A DNA stretch of 64,000 nucleotides, taken from IMG/VR virus record IMGVR_UViG_3300029258_002722, positions 50,849-114,848 of that record; one strand, 5' to 3'. Position numbers and translations under genes: made by a program. This DNA comes from a virus. Of this stretch, positions 26,923 to 35,041 are shown one piece after another; position 1 is the first letter of the stretch, and each line of letters begins with the position of its first letter. The notes under the pieces were generated by a model. The model saw nothing but the letters and a program-made list of their open reading frames with translations, was not told where the DNA came from and did no database searches.

Positions 26923-28720
26923 TACTGATAGAAAGATAACTCCTGTATTAAGAGAAAAAAGTGAGTTTATAGAATTGGTGAAAACCATAAGAGAAAAGGT
27001 AGATAAATCTATGAAAACTGAAAAAGTAGGTTTTGGTAATCCATGTTTTATTAAAATGCTAAGACAACTTGAAATTCAAATAAGAGCGAATAGTCAATTC
27101 GATCAAGCAACATGGGAAACATTATCAGAGTTACCTGATTGGGAATATCGAATTGTCCAAGACTTTATATTAAGAGTTAATATGGCAAAGGATTCTGGAG
27201 ATTTAAACTTTGTCTATAAAATGTATGAGCAAGCTGATAAGTTATTACCTTCTAAAGTAAATCCAAAATATGACTTATTAATATGCTGTGTTAAAAGAGA
27301 TGAGAAAGATATATGTTTAACAGATGCTTGGAATAGACTCATTGTCCCTAATGGACTTAAACATAAGATCATTGAGATATGGGGTTATCAAGTAACTAAA
27401 GGAAGAAACTTTGCTGTTGAACAAGCATTGAAATTAGGAGCAAGATACTTACTCTTTATAGACGATGATGTTATAGCTCCTAATAATGCTTTAATGAAAT
27501 TATATAACTTAATGAAAGAAGAGGAAGCTCCAGCAACTTCAGCATTATATTATAAAAAGGTTGAACCTTTGGAAGCTCCATTTGAAAATGATGGAGGTGA
27601 GATTATAATTCCAAAGACAGATAAGCTTAAAGCAAATGAAGAAGCAGCTTCTCATATTCAACCTGCTAATAAAATATGTGGAATGGGATTTGCATTATTG
27701 GATTTAAAACAAATCACTCAGGACGTGGCATTACCGTTGTTTTGGGAGTTTGGAGCACCAGATGGATATTGGTCAATGGGAGAAGACGCATTCTTCACTC
27801 AGAACCTATTTGAACGGACTAAGAAAGCTTGTCTCATAGACACATCAATTAAATGTTTACATATGGATAAAGTATGGAAGAGGATATATGGAGAAAGAGA
27901 TAATGAAGTTGTATATTCCACTGGCATATGGGATCATACTGACATTAAACATTTTGAAAGAATGCGTGTCCCTCCTGAGTATCCTCTTATATTAGTTTGT
28001 ATTCCAACGAGAGATGATAAAGAACCTGTAGCATGTAACCTTGATGAACTTATGTTATTAAGAGGTTATAGGACAGAGTTATTCAGACCTTTTGGAATGG
28101 GAGTTGATGAGGTAAGAAATGTATGTGCTCAGGAAGCTCTTAAAAGGGAAGCTCAATATTTACTCTTTATTGATAATGATGTATTGCCACCTCAGACTGG
28201 ACTTGTTAAGTTATTAGAGCACATGGAAAATATTGATGAACCTTGTGTCATATCAGGTAATTATTATATGAAAGGCGATCCTGATGATTCAGCATCTTTA
28301 CAATTAGATCCTGATAACAAGAGACATCCAGGAATTGTTACTGATATGAATAGGACAAGAGTATTCAAAGGTGGCAATTTATTTAAATGCAATTGGTTAA
28401 TTGGATTAGGGTTTGCTCTTATAGACACAACTATATTTAAGCAAGCAAGACAACCTTGGTTTCAATGTTATGCTAAAGGGAAACATTCTGATGTGAATGA
28501 GGATGCTCATTTTACTGAATTATGTTTTCAAAATGGATATAATGTATATATTGATCCAAAGATTGAATGTCTTCATATAGACTTTAACAATCAAATGATA
28601 TATGGGAAGTTTGATCCAAATAAAAAGTATGCTCAATTTCCTAATATGTTAACACAATATAGATTATTTACAAGAGAACCTATTGCTCATGAGGTGAAAT
28701 CTGAAATAAAAGAAAAGTAA
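26867..28720 (+). CDS. Double GT-A (GT2-like) glycosyltransferase
   Basis: A 617-residue protein with two tandem GT-A-like domains. The first has YLLFIDDDVIAPNNALMKL with D199-D201. The second has YLLFIDNDVLPPQTGLVKL with D436-x-D438. These DxD motifs normally hold the metal and sugar nucleotide. Each domain also has the matching downstream signature (ICGMGFALLDLKQ then SMGEDAFFT; LIGLGFALIDTTIF then DVNEDAHFTELC), so both may be active. A basic N-terminal segment (KKKRKR) precedes them. It may glycosylate tail proteins or host glycans; the acceptor is unknown. Confidence 0.75.
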   Translation: MIKRPAKIGPKKKRKRVLNTDRKITPVLREKSEFIELVKTIREKVDKSMKTEKVGFGNPCFIKMLRQLEIQIRANSQFDQATWETLSELPDWEYRIVQDFILRVNMAKDSGDLNFVYKMYEQADKLLPSKVNPKYDLLICCVKRDEKDICLTDAWNRLIVPNGLKHKIIEIWGYQVTKGRNFAVEQALKLGARYLLFIDDDVIAPNNALMKLYNLMKEEEAPATSALYYKKVEPLEAPFENDGGEIIIPKTDKLKANEEAASHIQPANKICGMGFALLDLKQITQDVALPLFWEFGAPDGYWSMGEDAFFTQNLFERTKKACLIDTSIKCLHMDKVWKRIYGERDNEVVYSTGIWDHTDIKHFERMRVPPEYPLILVCIPTRDDKEPVACNLDELMLLRGYRTELFRPFGMGVDEVRNVCAQEALKREAQYLLFIDNDVLPPQTGLVKLLEHMENIDEPCVISGNYYMKGDPDDSASLQLDPDNKRHPGIVTDMNRTRVFKGGNLFKCNWLIGLGFALIDTTIFKQARQPWFQCYAKGKHSDVNEDAHFTELCFQNGYNVYIDPKIECLHIDFNNQMIYGKFDPNKKYAQFPNMLTQYRLFTREPIAHEVKSEIKEK

Positions 28721-28731
28721 GGAGATATCTA

Positions 28732-28899
28732 TTGACTGATAATACATGTGAAGATTGTTTTCATTGGAAAGATCTAAATAGTGGGTCTTTAGGACAATGT
28801 AGATGTGAAGAGTCTCCGAATTACAATTGTGTTTTACCTAAGTTAAATGAGATATGTAAAAAATATACTGACAAAAAGGAGATAAGTAATGTCAAATAA
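28732..28899 (+). CDS. Small Cys-rich zinc-ribbon-like protein
   Basis: A 55-residue protein read from TTG at 28732, which is preceded by AAGGAGATATCTA. It contains CEDCFHW, QCRCEE, YNCV and EICKKYTD, seven cysteines in the spacing of the small CxxC-H-F/W proteins common in phages. It overlaps the next gene start by 11 bases. The protein at 49588 has a related CLDCIHF start. The TTG start makes it easy to miss. Zinc binding is inferred; the function is unknown. Confidence 0.55.
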   Translation: MTDNTCEDCFHWKDLNSGSLGQCRCEESPNYNCVLPKLNEICKKYTDKKEISNVK

Positions 28900-29992
28900 A
28901 TGGTCAGGTGTTAAGTCAATAGTTGATTATTATCAAGATGAAGAACCAAGCAATCCTAAAGAAGGGGAGATTTGGTATCGTCCAAGCGCTAAATCTTCTT
29001 ATTTATATAATGGAACTGAATTTAGAATTGTGAGAGGATATGATAGTATTGTCGGAAGATATGGATATGATATAGGAGGGGTTTCATCATCCAGATTTTC
29101 TACAATAGATAGAGTATTGTTTCCATTTGACTCAGGAACTTCAACCGTAGTTAGTAATTTGACTCAAGAGTCTACTGGAGCAGCGGCTGCTAATTCTTCT
29201 CAATATGGTTTTATAATGGGAGGGGAAGGAAATGCAGGAGCGACTACAAGTTTAATTAATAGAATTGATTTCCCATTTGACTCAGGGACTTCAACTACAC
29301 TCGGTGGATTAAGTTATTCAAGACACCATTCAGCAGGATGTAATTCAACAATTCATGGATTTACAATGGGAGGGTCTGGAGGATCTTATCATTCAAGGAT
29401 TGACAGAATAACTTTTCCATTCAATTCTGGAAATAGTTCTAATGTTGGAAATTTAAGTGCTTCAACTTCATATAATGCAGGATCTAATTCATCAAATTAT
29501 GGTTTTTCTTCTGCTGGATTTTATCATGACGGATCTTATCATCGTCAAACTACAATTAATAGATTAACATTTCCATTTGACTCTGGCCCAGCAAATCATG
29601 TTGGAAATTTAGCTATTACTTCAAGCGGAACTTATTCATCTCCAGCATGTAATTCGTCAACTCATTCTTATCAACTGGGAGGATATATAACTGGCGGAGA
29701 TGTTTATTCAACTATTGCTCGATGGACATTTCCATTTGACTCTGGAACCGCAAATAATGTTGGAACATTATCAGTATCTCTTAAAAATTCACATACAACT
29801 GTAAATTCAAGTAATTATGGATATTCGATGGGAGGATATAGACAAGATCAACCAGTTCCTTATCAATCAACAATTGAAAGATTTTTATTTCCATTTGACT
29901 CAGGAACTGCCTCATCAGTCGGAAATTTAACTACGACAAAATCAAATACAGTAGGAGTTGATGAAACAGACTTTGTAACTCAATTTATATAA
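28889..29992 (+). CDS. Six-repeat beta-propeller-like adhesin (copy 5 of 6)
   Basis: A 367-residue paralogue, the longest of the six: N-terminal domain (EPSNPKEGEIWYRPSAKSSYL), six units with cores such as INRLTFPFDSGPANHVGNL, ending GVDETDFVTQF. Loop lengths vary more here, for example the long loop before unit 4 (FYHDGSYHRQ), which may reflect adaptation of the binding surface. AAAAAGGAG lies before the ATG. Confidence 0.65.
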   Translation: MSNKWSGVKSIVDYYQDEEPSNPKEGEIWYRPSAKSSYLYNGTEFRIVRGYDSIVGRYGYDIGGVSSSRFSTIDRVLFPFDSGTSTVVSNLTQESTGAAAANSSQYGFIMGGEGNAGATTSLINRIDFPFDSGTSTTLGGLSYSRHHSAGCNSTIHGFTMGGSGGSYHSRIDRITFPFNSGNSSNVGNLSASTSYNAGSNSSNYGFSSAGFYHDGSYHRQTTINRLTFPFDSGPANHVGNLAITSSGTYSSPACNSSTHSYQLGGYITGGDVYSTIARWTFPFDSGTANNVGTLSVSLKNSHTTVNSSNYGYSMGGYRQDQPVPYQSTIERFLFPFDSGTASSVGNLTTTKSNTVGVDETDFVTQFI

Positions 29993-30002
29993 GGAGTTTA
30001 TC

Positions 30003-30113
30003 ATGTTTAACTTTATAAAACTTTGGTTAATATATTTATTAGCATATGAAGATTTATTAAATAGAGAAGAAGTTGAAGATGAATGGGATTTAATAGAGAA
30101 ATGCTGGCATTGA
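30003..30113 (+). CDS. Small hypothetical protein with hydrophobic N-terminus
   Basis: A 36-residue protein (MFNFIKLWLIYLLAYEDLL, then the acidic NREEVEDEWDLIEKCWH). A well spaced AAGGAG precedes the ATG and the gene fills the gap after the fifth propeller. The first 14 residues are hydrophobic and could insert in a membrane. Confidence 0.5.
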   Translation: MFNFIKLWLIYLLAYEDLLNREEVEDEWDLIEKCWH

Positions 30114-30130
30114 TACAATTACGTTTTAAA

Positions 30131-30144
30131 GAACAAATTATAAA
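30131..30144 (+). promoter_or_regulatory. Late-type promoter element (copy c)
   Basis: An exact GAACAAATTATAAA preceded by TTTTAAA, 36 bases before the start of the sixth propeller gene. Confidence 0.6.
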
Positions 30145-30166
30145 ATCAACTTAGGAGATATAAATT

Positions 30167-31234
30167 ATGTCATTATCTCAGATAAAATCGTTAATTACAT
30201 ATAGACAAACAGAGACACCTGTCAATCCAAAGAAAGGTGAAATGTGGTTACACACAGTTTCTCAAGTTATAAAGTTATGGAAAGGGAGTGAATGGGAAAT
30301 AATTTGGGGAGGATCTGCAAAAGGAAGTGAATACGGATATATACTTGGAGGACATATTGGTTCTTATGTTTCAGGAATTGATAGAATTACTTTCCCATTT
30401 GATTCAGGAAATTCTTCAAATGTTGGTAAGTTAACTTCAGCTAGATATCAAGGAAGTGGTTGTAATTCTTCAGCATATGGGTTTTCTTCTACAGGAAATC
30501 CATCATCTGGTGTTTATTTGTCAAATATTGAAAGAATTGAATTTCCTTTTGACTCAGGAACAGCAAGTCAAGTTGGGAATACTTCTAGTCAAAAAGGTTA
30601 TATTAAAAGTGGTTTTAATTGTTCAACATATGGATATGTATGTGGCGGTTATAATGGTTCTACAGATTTATCAACAATTGATAGAATTGTATTTCCTCAA
30701 GACTCTGGAACAACAAGTCAAGTTGGAAGTTTAACAGCTCAAAGATATGATTATGCTGGATTCAATTCTTCTGAACATGGATTTTGCTCCGCTGGATATA
30801 GGTTTTCAGGATTTGTAACTCTTTCAAATATTGATAGATTGACATTTCCTTTTGACTCAGGAACGTCAAGTATAACTGGAAATTTAACAATTAATTGTAG
30901 ATATCCCTCAGGTTGTAATTCTTCTGAACATGGATTTAATATGGGAGGATCCCCATCAACGGCAGTTTCAAATATTGAAAGAATGTCATTTCCATTTGAC
31001 TCAGGAACTGCAAGTCATGTTGGAAATTTAAATAATACAATATCGGATGCTTGTGGAGGAATTAATTCAACTATACATGGATTTAATGCGGGAGGATATT
31101 CTTATTTTTCAAATATTGAAAGATTGACATTTCCTTTCAATTCAGGAACGTCAAGTATAACTGGACATCTTTCAATTGGAAAAAATGGCGGAACTGGAGT
31201 TGATGGGGTTGACTTCGTTACTCAATTTGTATAA
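30167..31234 (+). CDS. Six-repeat beta-propeller-like adhesin (copy 6 of 6)
   Basis: A 355-residue paralogue with an N-terminal domain (TPVNPKKGEMWLHTVSQVI), six units (for example IDRLTFPFDSGTSSITGNL; unit 3 has FPQDSG in place of FPFDSG) and the closing GVDGVDFVTQF. It has its own late-type promoter element, unlike copies 1-5, which suggests that the adhesins may be expressed at different levels. A 123-base AT-rich gap with a weak hairpin (CTATAC...GTATAG) follows. Confidence 0.65.
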   Translation: MSLSQIKSLITYRQTETPVNPKKGEMWLHTVSQVIKLWKGSEWEIIWGGSAKGSEYGYILGGHIGSYVSGIDRITFPFDSGNSSNVGKLTSARYQGSGCNSSAYGFSSTGNPSSGVYLSNIERIEFPFDSGTASQVGNTSSQKGYIKSGFNCSTYGYVCGGYNGSTDLSTIDRIVFPQDSGTTSQVGSLTAQRYDYAGFNSSEHGFCSAGYRFSGFVTLSNIDRLTFPFDSGTSSITGNLTINCRYPSGCNSSEHGFNMGGSPSTAVSNIERMSFPFDSGTASHVGNLNNTISDACGGINSTIHGFNAGGYSYFSNIERLTFPFNSGTSSITGHLSIGKNGGTGVDGVDFVTQFV

Positions 31235-31357
31235 AATCTATACTCACCATATAAGAATATGTATAGAATTTATAATATTATTACATATAACTAATCAGAG
31301 AAAGTAAATAAGTTACAATACAATAATTCCCCTATATGGGTTAAGGAGAAATATAAA

Positions 31358-32185
31358 ATGAGTGATATTAAAGTATCTCAAATAATGGGATTTGGAGCAG
31401 GAGGCGGAGGACTTGTATCTTCACAAATATTCTCATCTTCAGGTATTTGGACAGTCCCCTCAGGTGTTACAGTTTGTAATATACTTTTAATTGGAGCAGG
31501 CGGCGGAGGAACTGGTTTCGACGGAGGAACTACAGTTGGAATGGGAGGAGGCGGAGGCGGAGAAATGATCTCAGGTTCCGTTTTTCTTAAAGGAGAAACT
31601 TCAATTTCAATTACAATTGGTGCTGGCGGAGCAGGTGGGGGTGTTGGACTTCAAGGTTCAAATGGAGGAAATTCTTTATTTGGATCAAATATTATTTCTC
31701 ATGGGGGACTTGCTGCTTCAGCTCCATATTCAAGAGGTTCTTATGGGTATTATGGAGGATATGGAGGAGCAAGTGATATATCATATTTTGATGTAAATAG
31801 TGGAACTTCTAGATCTTCATTTTCAAATTATGGAATGCGTGGTGGGCAAATTAATTATTATGGATTGCCAGGAATTCCAGGAATTATAGGTCCTACTTTA
31901 ATGAGCATTGGAGGCTCGGGTGGAGGACAAGGATATTATAATGGAACTCATACAGATTCCAAAGGATCTGATTCAATGTATGCTGTAGGGGGATCTGCTG
32001 GAACGGGAAGTGGCGGAGGCGGCGGAGGCGGAGCTGGACTTGAAGATGGTGGAGCTGGCGGAGCAGGAGCTGGCGGAAACGGTGCCAATGGTGGGATTGG
32101 AGCAGGTGGCGGTGGAGGTTGTGGTTGGAGTAATACTGGCGGTGATGGTGGTGATGGTTATTGTGTTGTATTTTGGAATGAATAA
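31358..32185 (+). CDS. Glycine-rich adhesin-like tail protein (paralogue)
   Basis: A 275-residue relative of the protein at 15973: start IMGFGAGGGGLVSSQIFSSS, beta domain with GVTVCNILLIGAGGGG, long polyglycine runs (GSGGGGGGGAG, GAGGAGAGGNGANGG) and the same ending YCVVFWNE. The two share ends and framework but differ in the loops between glycine stretches (for example YSRGSYGYYGGYGG here). This suits a host-range adhesin family. TTAAGGAG is upstream. Confidence 0.65.
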   Translation: MSDIKVSQIMGFGAGGGGLVSSQIFSSSGIWTVPSGVTVCNILLIGAGGGGTGFDGGTTVGMGGGGGGEMISGSVFLKGETSISITIGAGGAGGGVGLQGSNGGNSLFGSNIISHGGLAASAPYSRGSYGYYGGYGGASDISYFDVNSGTSRSSFSNYGMRGGQINYYGLPGIPGIIGPTLMSIGGSGGGQGYYNGTHTDSKGSDSMYAVGGSAGTGSGGGGGGGAGLEDGGAGGAGAGGNGANGGIGAGGGGGCGWSNTGGDGGDGYCVVFWNE

Positions 32186-32208
32186 TTAAATAGGAGAAAT
32201 TAAAGAAC

Positions 32209-33162
32209 ATGACTGAAAACACAAGAGATTTAGTGAAGAGTGAAAACTTAAATGACAAAGTTAATTCAAAGTTTATACAATTAATCAAGTCAGAGGAATA
32301 TCCATTAGAAGTTAGAGAAGGAGTAAATGAGGTAATGAATATCATAGGTCAGGAAAAATCAATAACTGACTTATACCCGGAAGAGTTAGCAGAGATTCCA
32401 ATTTCTCAATCTCATTTTCAAGATCAAGCTGTGCAATATTCTCAGCATTTTACTTCTCATAAAAAATTAAGACAAGCTTTAATGGAAATGCAAGATCGTA
32501 TCAATGCTTTATATGCTGCAAAAACAGGACAAAAGAAAGCAATTCTTAAAGTTAAAAGAATTGAATTTGAAATGGAGAATCTATATAAGGAATTAGAAAA
32601 AGCAAAAGAAGATGCAAAGACCACAAGAGCTGCTTCTGGTAAAGAACCAAGCGATTATGAAATACGAAGATGGGAATTAACAATTTCTGAAAAAGAAGTT
32701 GATCAAGAAGAGGCAGAAAGAGGACTTAAAGATGCTTCCCATCTTATTAAAGATGCAATATTAAAAGTTGATCATCAACGAAAATTAGTTGATAGGTATA
32801 AGAAAGAAGTTGAAGAGTCAGGGTTATCATATGAAGAAAGTGAAGCAGTATATTATGTAATGTACTTCACATCTGAAGCTGAAAATCAGTTACGAACAGG
32901 AGATCATCAAATTGACCGTGGGACTAATAAAGCAATTGCTCAAATGCCAGAAGTATTAAGAAAGAAAATTCAAAGTAATATATCATTTCTAAGAGAAAAG
33001 TTATTCGGAGATGATCCTCACCCTGTCGATGGGGATTATCTTTTTATTATATATAGGGATCAATTTGAACCTAAGAAAACAGGACCTGGAGAATTTGAAG
33101 GAATGAAATTGGAGGATTTTTTAGGTATACAAACAATTAAATTATTATCAAAAGAGGAATGA
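32209..33162 (+). CDS. Hypothetical coiled-coil protein
   Basis: A 317-residue largely helical protein. Residues about 85-210 are rich in heptad-like charged repeats (KVKRIEFEMENLYKELEKA and ISEKEVDQEEAERGLKDAS), predicting a long coiled coil. The C-terminus (HPVDGDYLFIIYRDQFEP, then LEDFLGIQTIKLLS) is more globular. No family is recognised. It follows a virion adhesin by 23 bases and precedes a small gene by one base; a structural or assembly role is possible. Confidence 0.5.
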   Translation: MTENTRDLVKSENLNDKVNSKFIQLIKSEEYPLEVREGVNEVMNIIGQEKSITDLYPEELAEIPISQSHFQDQAVQYSQHFTSHKKLRQALMEMQDRINALYAAKTGQKKAILKVKRIEFEMENLYKELEKAKEDAKTTRAASGKEPSDYEIRRWELTISEKEVDQEEAERGLKDASHLIKDAILKVDHQRKLVDRYKKEVEESGLSYEESEAVYYVMYFTSEAENQLRTGDHQIDRGTNKAIAQMPEVLRKKIQSNISFLREKLFGDDPHPVDGDYLFIIYRDQFEPKKTGPGEFEGMKLEDFLGIQTIKLLSKEE

Positions 33163-33163
33163 T

Positions 33164-33367
33164 ATGAAACTCTTTGCAGTTGGTAAGTATATCAACAAAA
33201 CTGAAGACGGAATTATATGGACTCTTGAAGGTATTTATGATGATGAGGAAAGAGCTATTAAGAGATGCACTGATCATACATATTTTGTAGGTCCTCTTGA
33301 ATTGAATAAAGACTTTCCTATTGAGACAATTGAATGGCCAGGAGGTTATTACCCAATAGAAAAATAA
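33164..33367 (+). CDS. Small hypothetical protein
   Basis: A 67-residue protein (MKLFAVGKYINKTEDGIIWT, DDEERAIKRCTD, ending WPGGYYPIEK). It looks like the small soluble alpha/beta proteins (a strand with a one-turn DEERA helix) often seen in phages, with no assigned function. It starts one base after the previous stop and is the last plus-strand gene before a convergent minus-strand unit. Confidence 0.55.
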   Translation: MKLFAVGKYINKTEDGIIWTLEGIYDDEERAIKRCTDHTYFVGPLELNKDFPIETIEWPGGYYPIEK

Positions 33368-33379
33368 ACAAAAAAAGAA

Positions 33380-33413
33380 GGAGGTAGGTAAAATTTGTCA
33401 AAACCCTACCTCC
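33380..33413 (-). terminator. Terminator for the minus-strand RNA region
   Basis: A perfect 9-bp stem (GGAGGTAGG with CCTACCTCC) and 16-base loop. Read on the minus strand it is followed by CTTCTTTTTTTGTTT, a strong T tract. It would end transcription coming from the RNA elements and, in the other direction, hinder readthrough from the plus-strand genes. Confidence 0.75.
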
Positions 33414-33420
33414 CCTTTCC

Positions 33421-33470
33421 CATTCGTAATAGGAATCGAACCTATGTCCAAAGCTTATGAGACTTAAGAC
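33421..33470 (-). pseudogene. tRNA-Met(CAU)-like 3' half, degenerate
   Basis: Read on the minus strand, a canonical T arm (ATAGG-TTCGATT-CCTAT) follows an anticodon loop CTCATAA (anticodon CAU, as in elongator tRNA-Met) flanked by AAGT and GCTT (4 bp including one G-U). The four-base spacing between the arms is normal for a tRNA. The 3' acceptor strand TACGAATG has only a partial partner (CATT) at the right distance upstream, and no proper D arm or CCA is seen. It is therefore a decayed tRNA gene or a 3'-half tRNA segment such as attachment sites carry. Confidence 0.4.
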
Positions 33471-33489
33471 CCACCCGGTAAAATGTAAT

Positions 33490-33534
33490 GATCAGGTAAA
33501 ATCTCGACTCTAGAAATCAAGTAAAACCCTGATC
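33490..33534 (-). ncRNA. Composite hairpin with a 7-bp outer and 5-6-bp inner stem
   Basis: On the minus strand GATCAGG pairs perfectly with CCTGATC. Inside, symmetric linkers GTTTTA and ATTTTA enclose a second stem (CTTGAT with GTCGAG, including G-U pairs) closed by the 7-base loop TTCTAGA. The layout resembles an acceptor stem and an anticodon arm without D or T arms, with CUA at the anticodon position. It lies between a minus-strand promoter-like element and a terminator, so it is probably transcribed. Calling it an armless tRNA would be speculation. Confidence 0.4.
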
Positions 33535-33583
33535 GACCAAATAACTATTAAAATATGAAAGAAGGATTTAAAATATATCATAA

Positions 33584-33597
33584 ATAAATATATATAG
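33584..33597 (-). promoter_or_regulatory. Minus-strand promoter-like element (copy 5)
   Basis: CTATATATATTTAT on the minus strand, one base from the shared CTATATATATTAAT motif that lies upstream of every minus-strand unit here. It sits 50 bases before the composite hairpin and would drive the RNA region separately from the gene upstream. Confidence 0.45.
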
Positions 33598-33616
33598 CAG
33601 CATTTATTATCCATAA

Positions 33617-34879
33617 TTATATTAGAGGATTTATAAGTTTGAAATTAGTTGATCCCATTTGAATATCAGATGTCCCTCTCAGATGTTTTGGAATTGTAAT
33701 TTCTTCATCTTCATCTTTATATCTTTGATGAGTACGAACCCAATGTTTAATATGTTTCATCCTTCCGGTTTGAGTAAGAGGAGATCTTCGTGCTCGAAAT
33801 AAAGATTTAACTTGTTCATAATCCACATAAAATGTAGCTTTACATTTATCTTCCTCAGCAACCACAGTCCATAAATTCTTTTCTTTTACTAATTTATTTA
33901 TATCAAGTAATTCTGAAGTAGTTTTAGCACATACAATTCCTTGTTTAAATAAAAGATCACCATCTGCATTATGATCAAGATCATCGAAAAATTCATCCGA
34001 TTTTCCAAGTTTAACTGCTTTTTTCATCTTTTTATTAAACCAATTTGGGAATATGACTCCTACTGAATTATGTTTAAAATTTATTACACAAGGACTTTTA
34101 CTAATACAAGACGTTGAATCACTTGAGATTGAAAATCTATATAATGCATATGATCTTGATTTTTTTGGAAATGTTTCTGGAACTAATGTACCCTTTGGAA
34201 TACTTTCTGGTTTTAAATATAATGCAGATAATATAATATTTTTTATTGAATTCTGTTGTCCATTCTGATTAAATACTAACAAACGTTCCTCATTATCATT
34301 ATGGACAATACATGAAGATATAGTATGTATCAAAGGTTTTGTATAATCTGCCAGAAATAATCCGTTCCAATCATCATCCTTAAACCTATCAAATAGATCT
34401 TCATCTTTAAATGGATTATTATCATTATTCATAAATGGAGCAAAATGAGGACCTTGATTTATAATAAAATTCAATTGAGTATTAGAAACTCTGAACGAAT
34501 TATCAAACATAAGGTTTGTTATATTTTTAGTAGAATCATATGAAATTAACGATGTCTCTACTATATCAGCAAAGTCATCATTTCCCCACCAATCTTTCAT
34601 ATGAAGCTTTTTGATATCTTTCATTGACACAGTTAATTTATCCCAATCTCCATTTGTGGATTTCCATTTACCATGCAATGTCCAAGGGTTTTTCCAATAC
34701 AATTGAGCAAGATGATCATTGCTTTTTAATCGGACTCCTTCATCTCCTTCATCCTGACCCAAAAATTTTAAATCTGATAATATGATTTCAACTTGACCGG
34801 TTGAATTATCTTTTTTATATTCACCTGCTAATGTTTTAATTTCTCCATTATAATTATGGATTGTAATTCGTGCTTTCAT
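33617..34879 (-). CDS. Hypothetical protein with HWVR-type C-terminus
   Basis: A 420-residue protein, the only minus-strand gene for 15 kb on either side. No catalytic motif is recognised in the first 350 residues. The C-terminal 75 residues (RARRSPLTQTGRMKHIKHWV, then TIPKHLRGTSDIQMG) resemble a conserved tail seen in phage and mobile-element proteins, with an H-W-V-R core, IPxHLRG and a closing G. GGAGAAAATT gives a good site. It has its own promoter-like element upstream, so it is expressed separately from the tail genes, perhaps early. The function is unknown. Confidence 0.5.
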   Translation of the reverse strand: MKARITIHNYNGEIKTLAGEYKKDNSTGQVEIILSDLKFLGQDEGDEGVRLKSNDHLAQLYWKNPWTLHGKWKSTNGDWDKLTVSMKDIKKLHMKDWWGNDDFADIVETSLISYDSTKNITNLMFDNSFRVSNTQLNFIINQGPHFAPFMNNDNNPFKDEDLFDRFKDDDWNGLFLADYTKPLIHTISSCIVHNDNEERLLVFNQNGQQNSIKNIILSALYLKPESIPKGTLVPETFPKKSRSYALYRFSISSDSTSCISKSPCVINFKHNSVGVIFPNWFNKKMKKAVKLGKSDEFFDDLDHNADGDLLFKQGIVCAKTTSELLDINKLVKEKNLWTVVAEEDKCKATFYVDYEQVKSLFRARRSPLTQTGRMKHIKHWVRTHQRYKDEDEEITIPKHLRGTSDIQMGSTNFKLINPLI

Positions 34880-34969
34880 AATTTTCTCCTTTTATAGTTT
34901 GTCATTTTTAATCTTTTAAATTGCACCTATGTGCTTTAAGATACAAACAACGTTATACTTTAATTAAAA

Positions 34970-34983
34970 ATTAATATATATAG
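34970..34983 (-). promoter_or_regulatory. Minus-strand promoter-like element (copy 1)
   Basis: An exact CTATATATATTAAT on the minus strand, 91 bases before the start of the 420-residue gene. A TTGTTC lies 17 bases further upstream, a possible -35, and is the complement of the GAACAA of the divergent late-type element at 35000. Confidence 0.5.
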
Positions 34984-34999
34984 TACGAACTTCTTTATA

Positions 35000-35013
35000 G
35001 AACAAAAACTAAA
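35000..35013 (+). promoter_or_regulatory. Late-type promoter element (copy d, variant)
   Basis: GAACAAAAACTAAA, two or three changes from the consensus, 29 bases before the next plus-strand start. It stands back to back with a minus-strand element. Confidence 0.4.
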
Positions 35014-35041
35014 TTGCTTATCCAGAACTAAAGGGGATATT

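Noticed and set aside
18046-31234. Diversity-generating retroelement acting on the propeller genes
   Set aside because: No reverse transcriptase gene and no template/variable repeat pair with adenine-specific differences was seen in the window; the repeats look like ordinary framework conservation.
31235-31357. Promoter for the second glycine-rich adhesin
   Set aside because: Only a weak resemblance to the late-type element (GAGAAAGTAAATAAG) and a weak AT hairpin were found, not enough to call either.
33490-33534. Genetic code change with an amber suppressor tRNA
   Set aside because: Several genes end naturally in TAG (8487, 24127, 36878, 44713, 57822 and 62544 genes), and the structural genes are full length under the standard code, so TAG is not reassigned here.
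34891-34904. Late-type promoter on the minus strand just before the 420-residue gene (TGACAAACTATAAA)
   Set aside because: It would start transcription inside or after the ribosome binding site and leave no usable leader, so the resemblance is probably chance.
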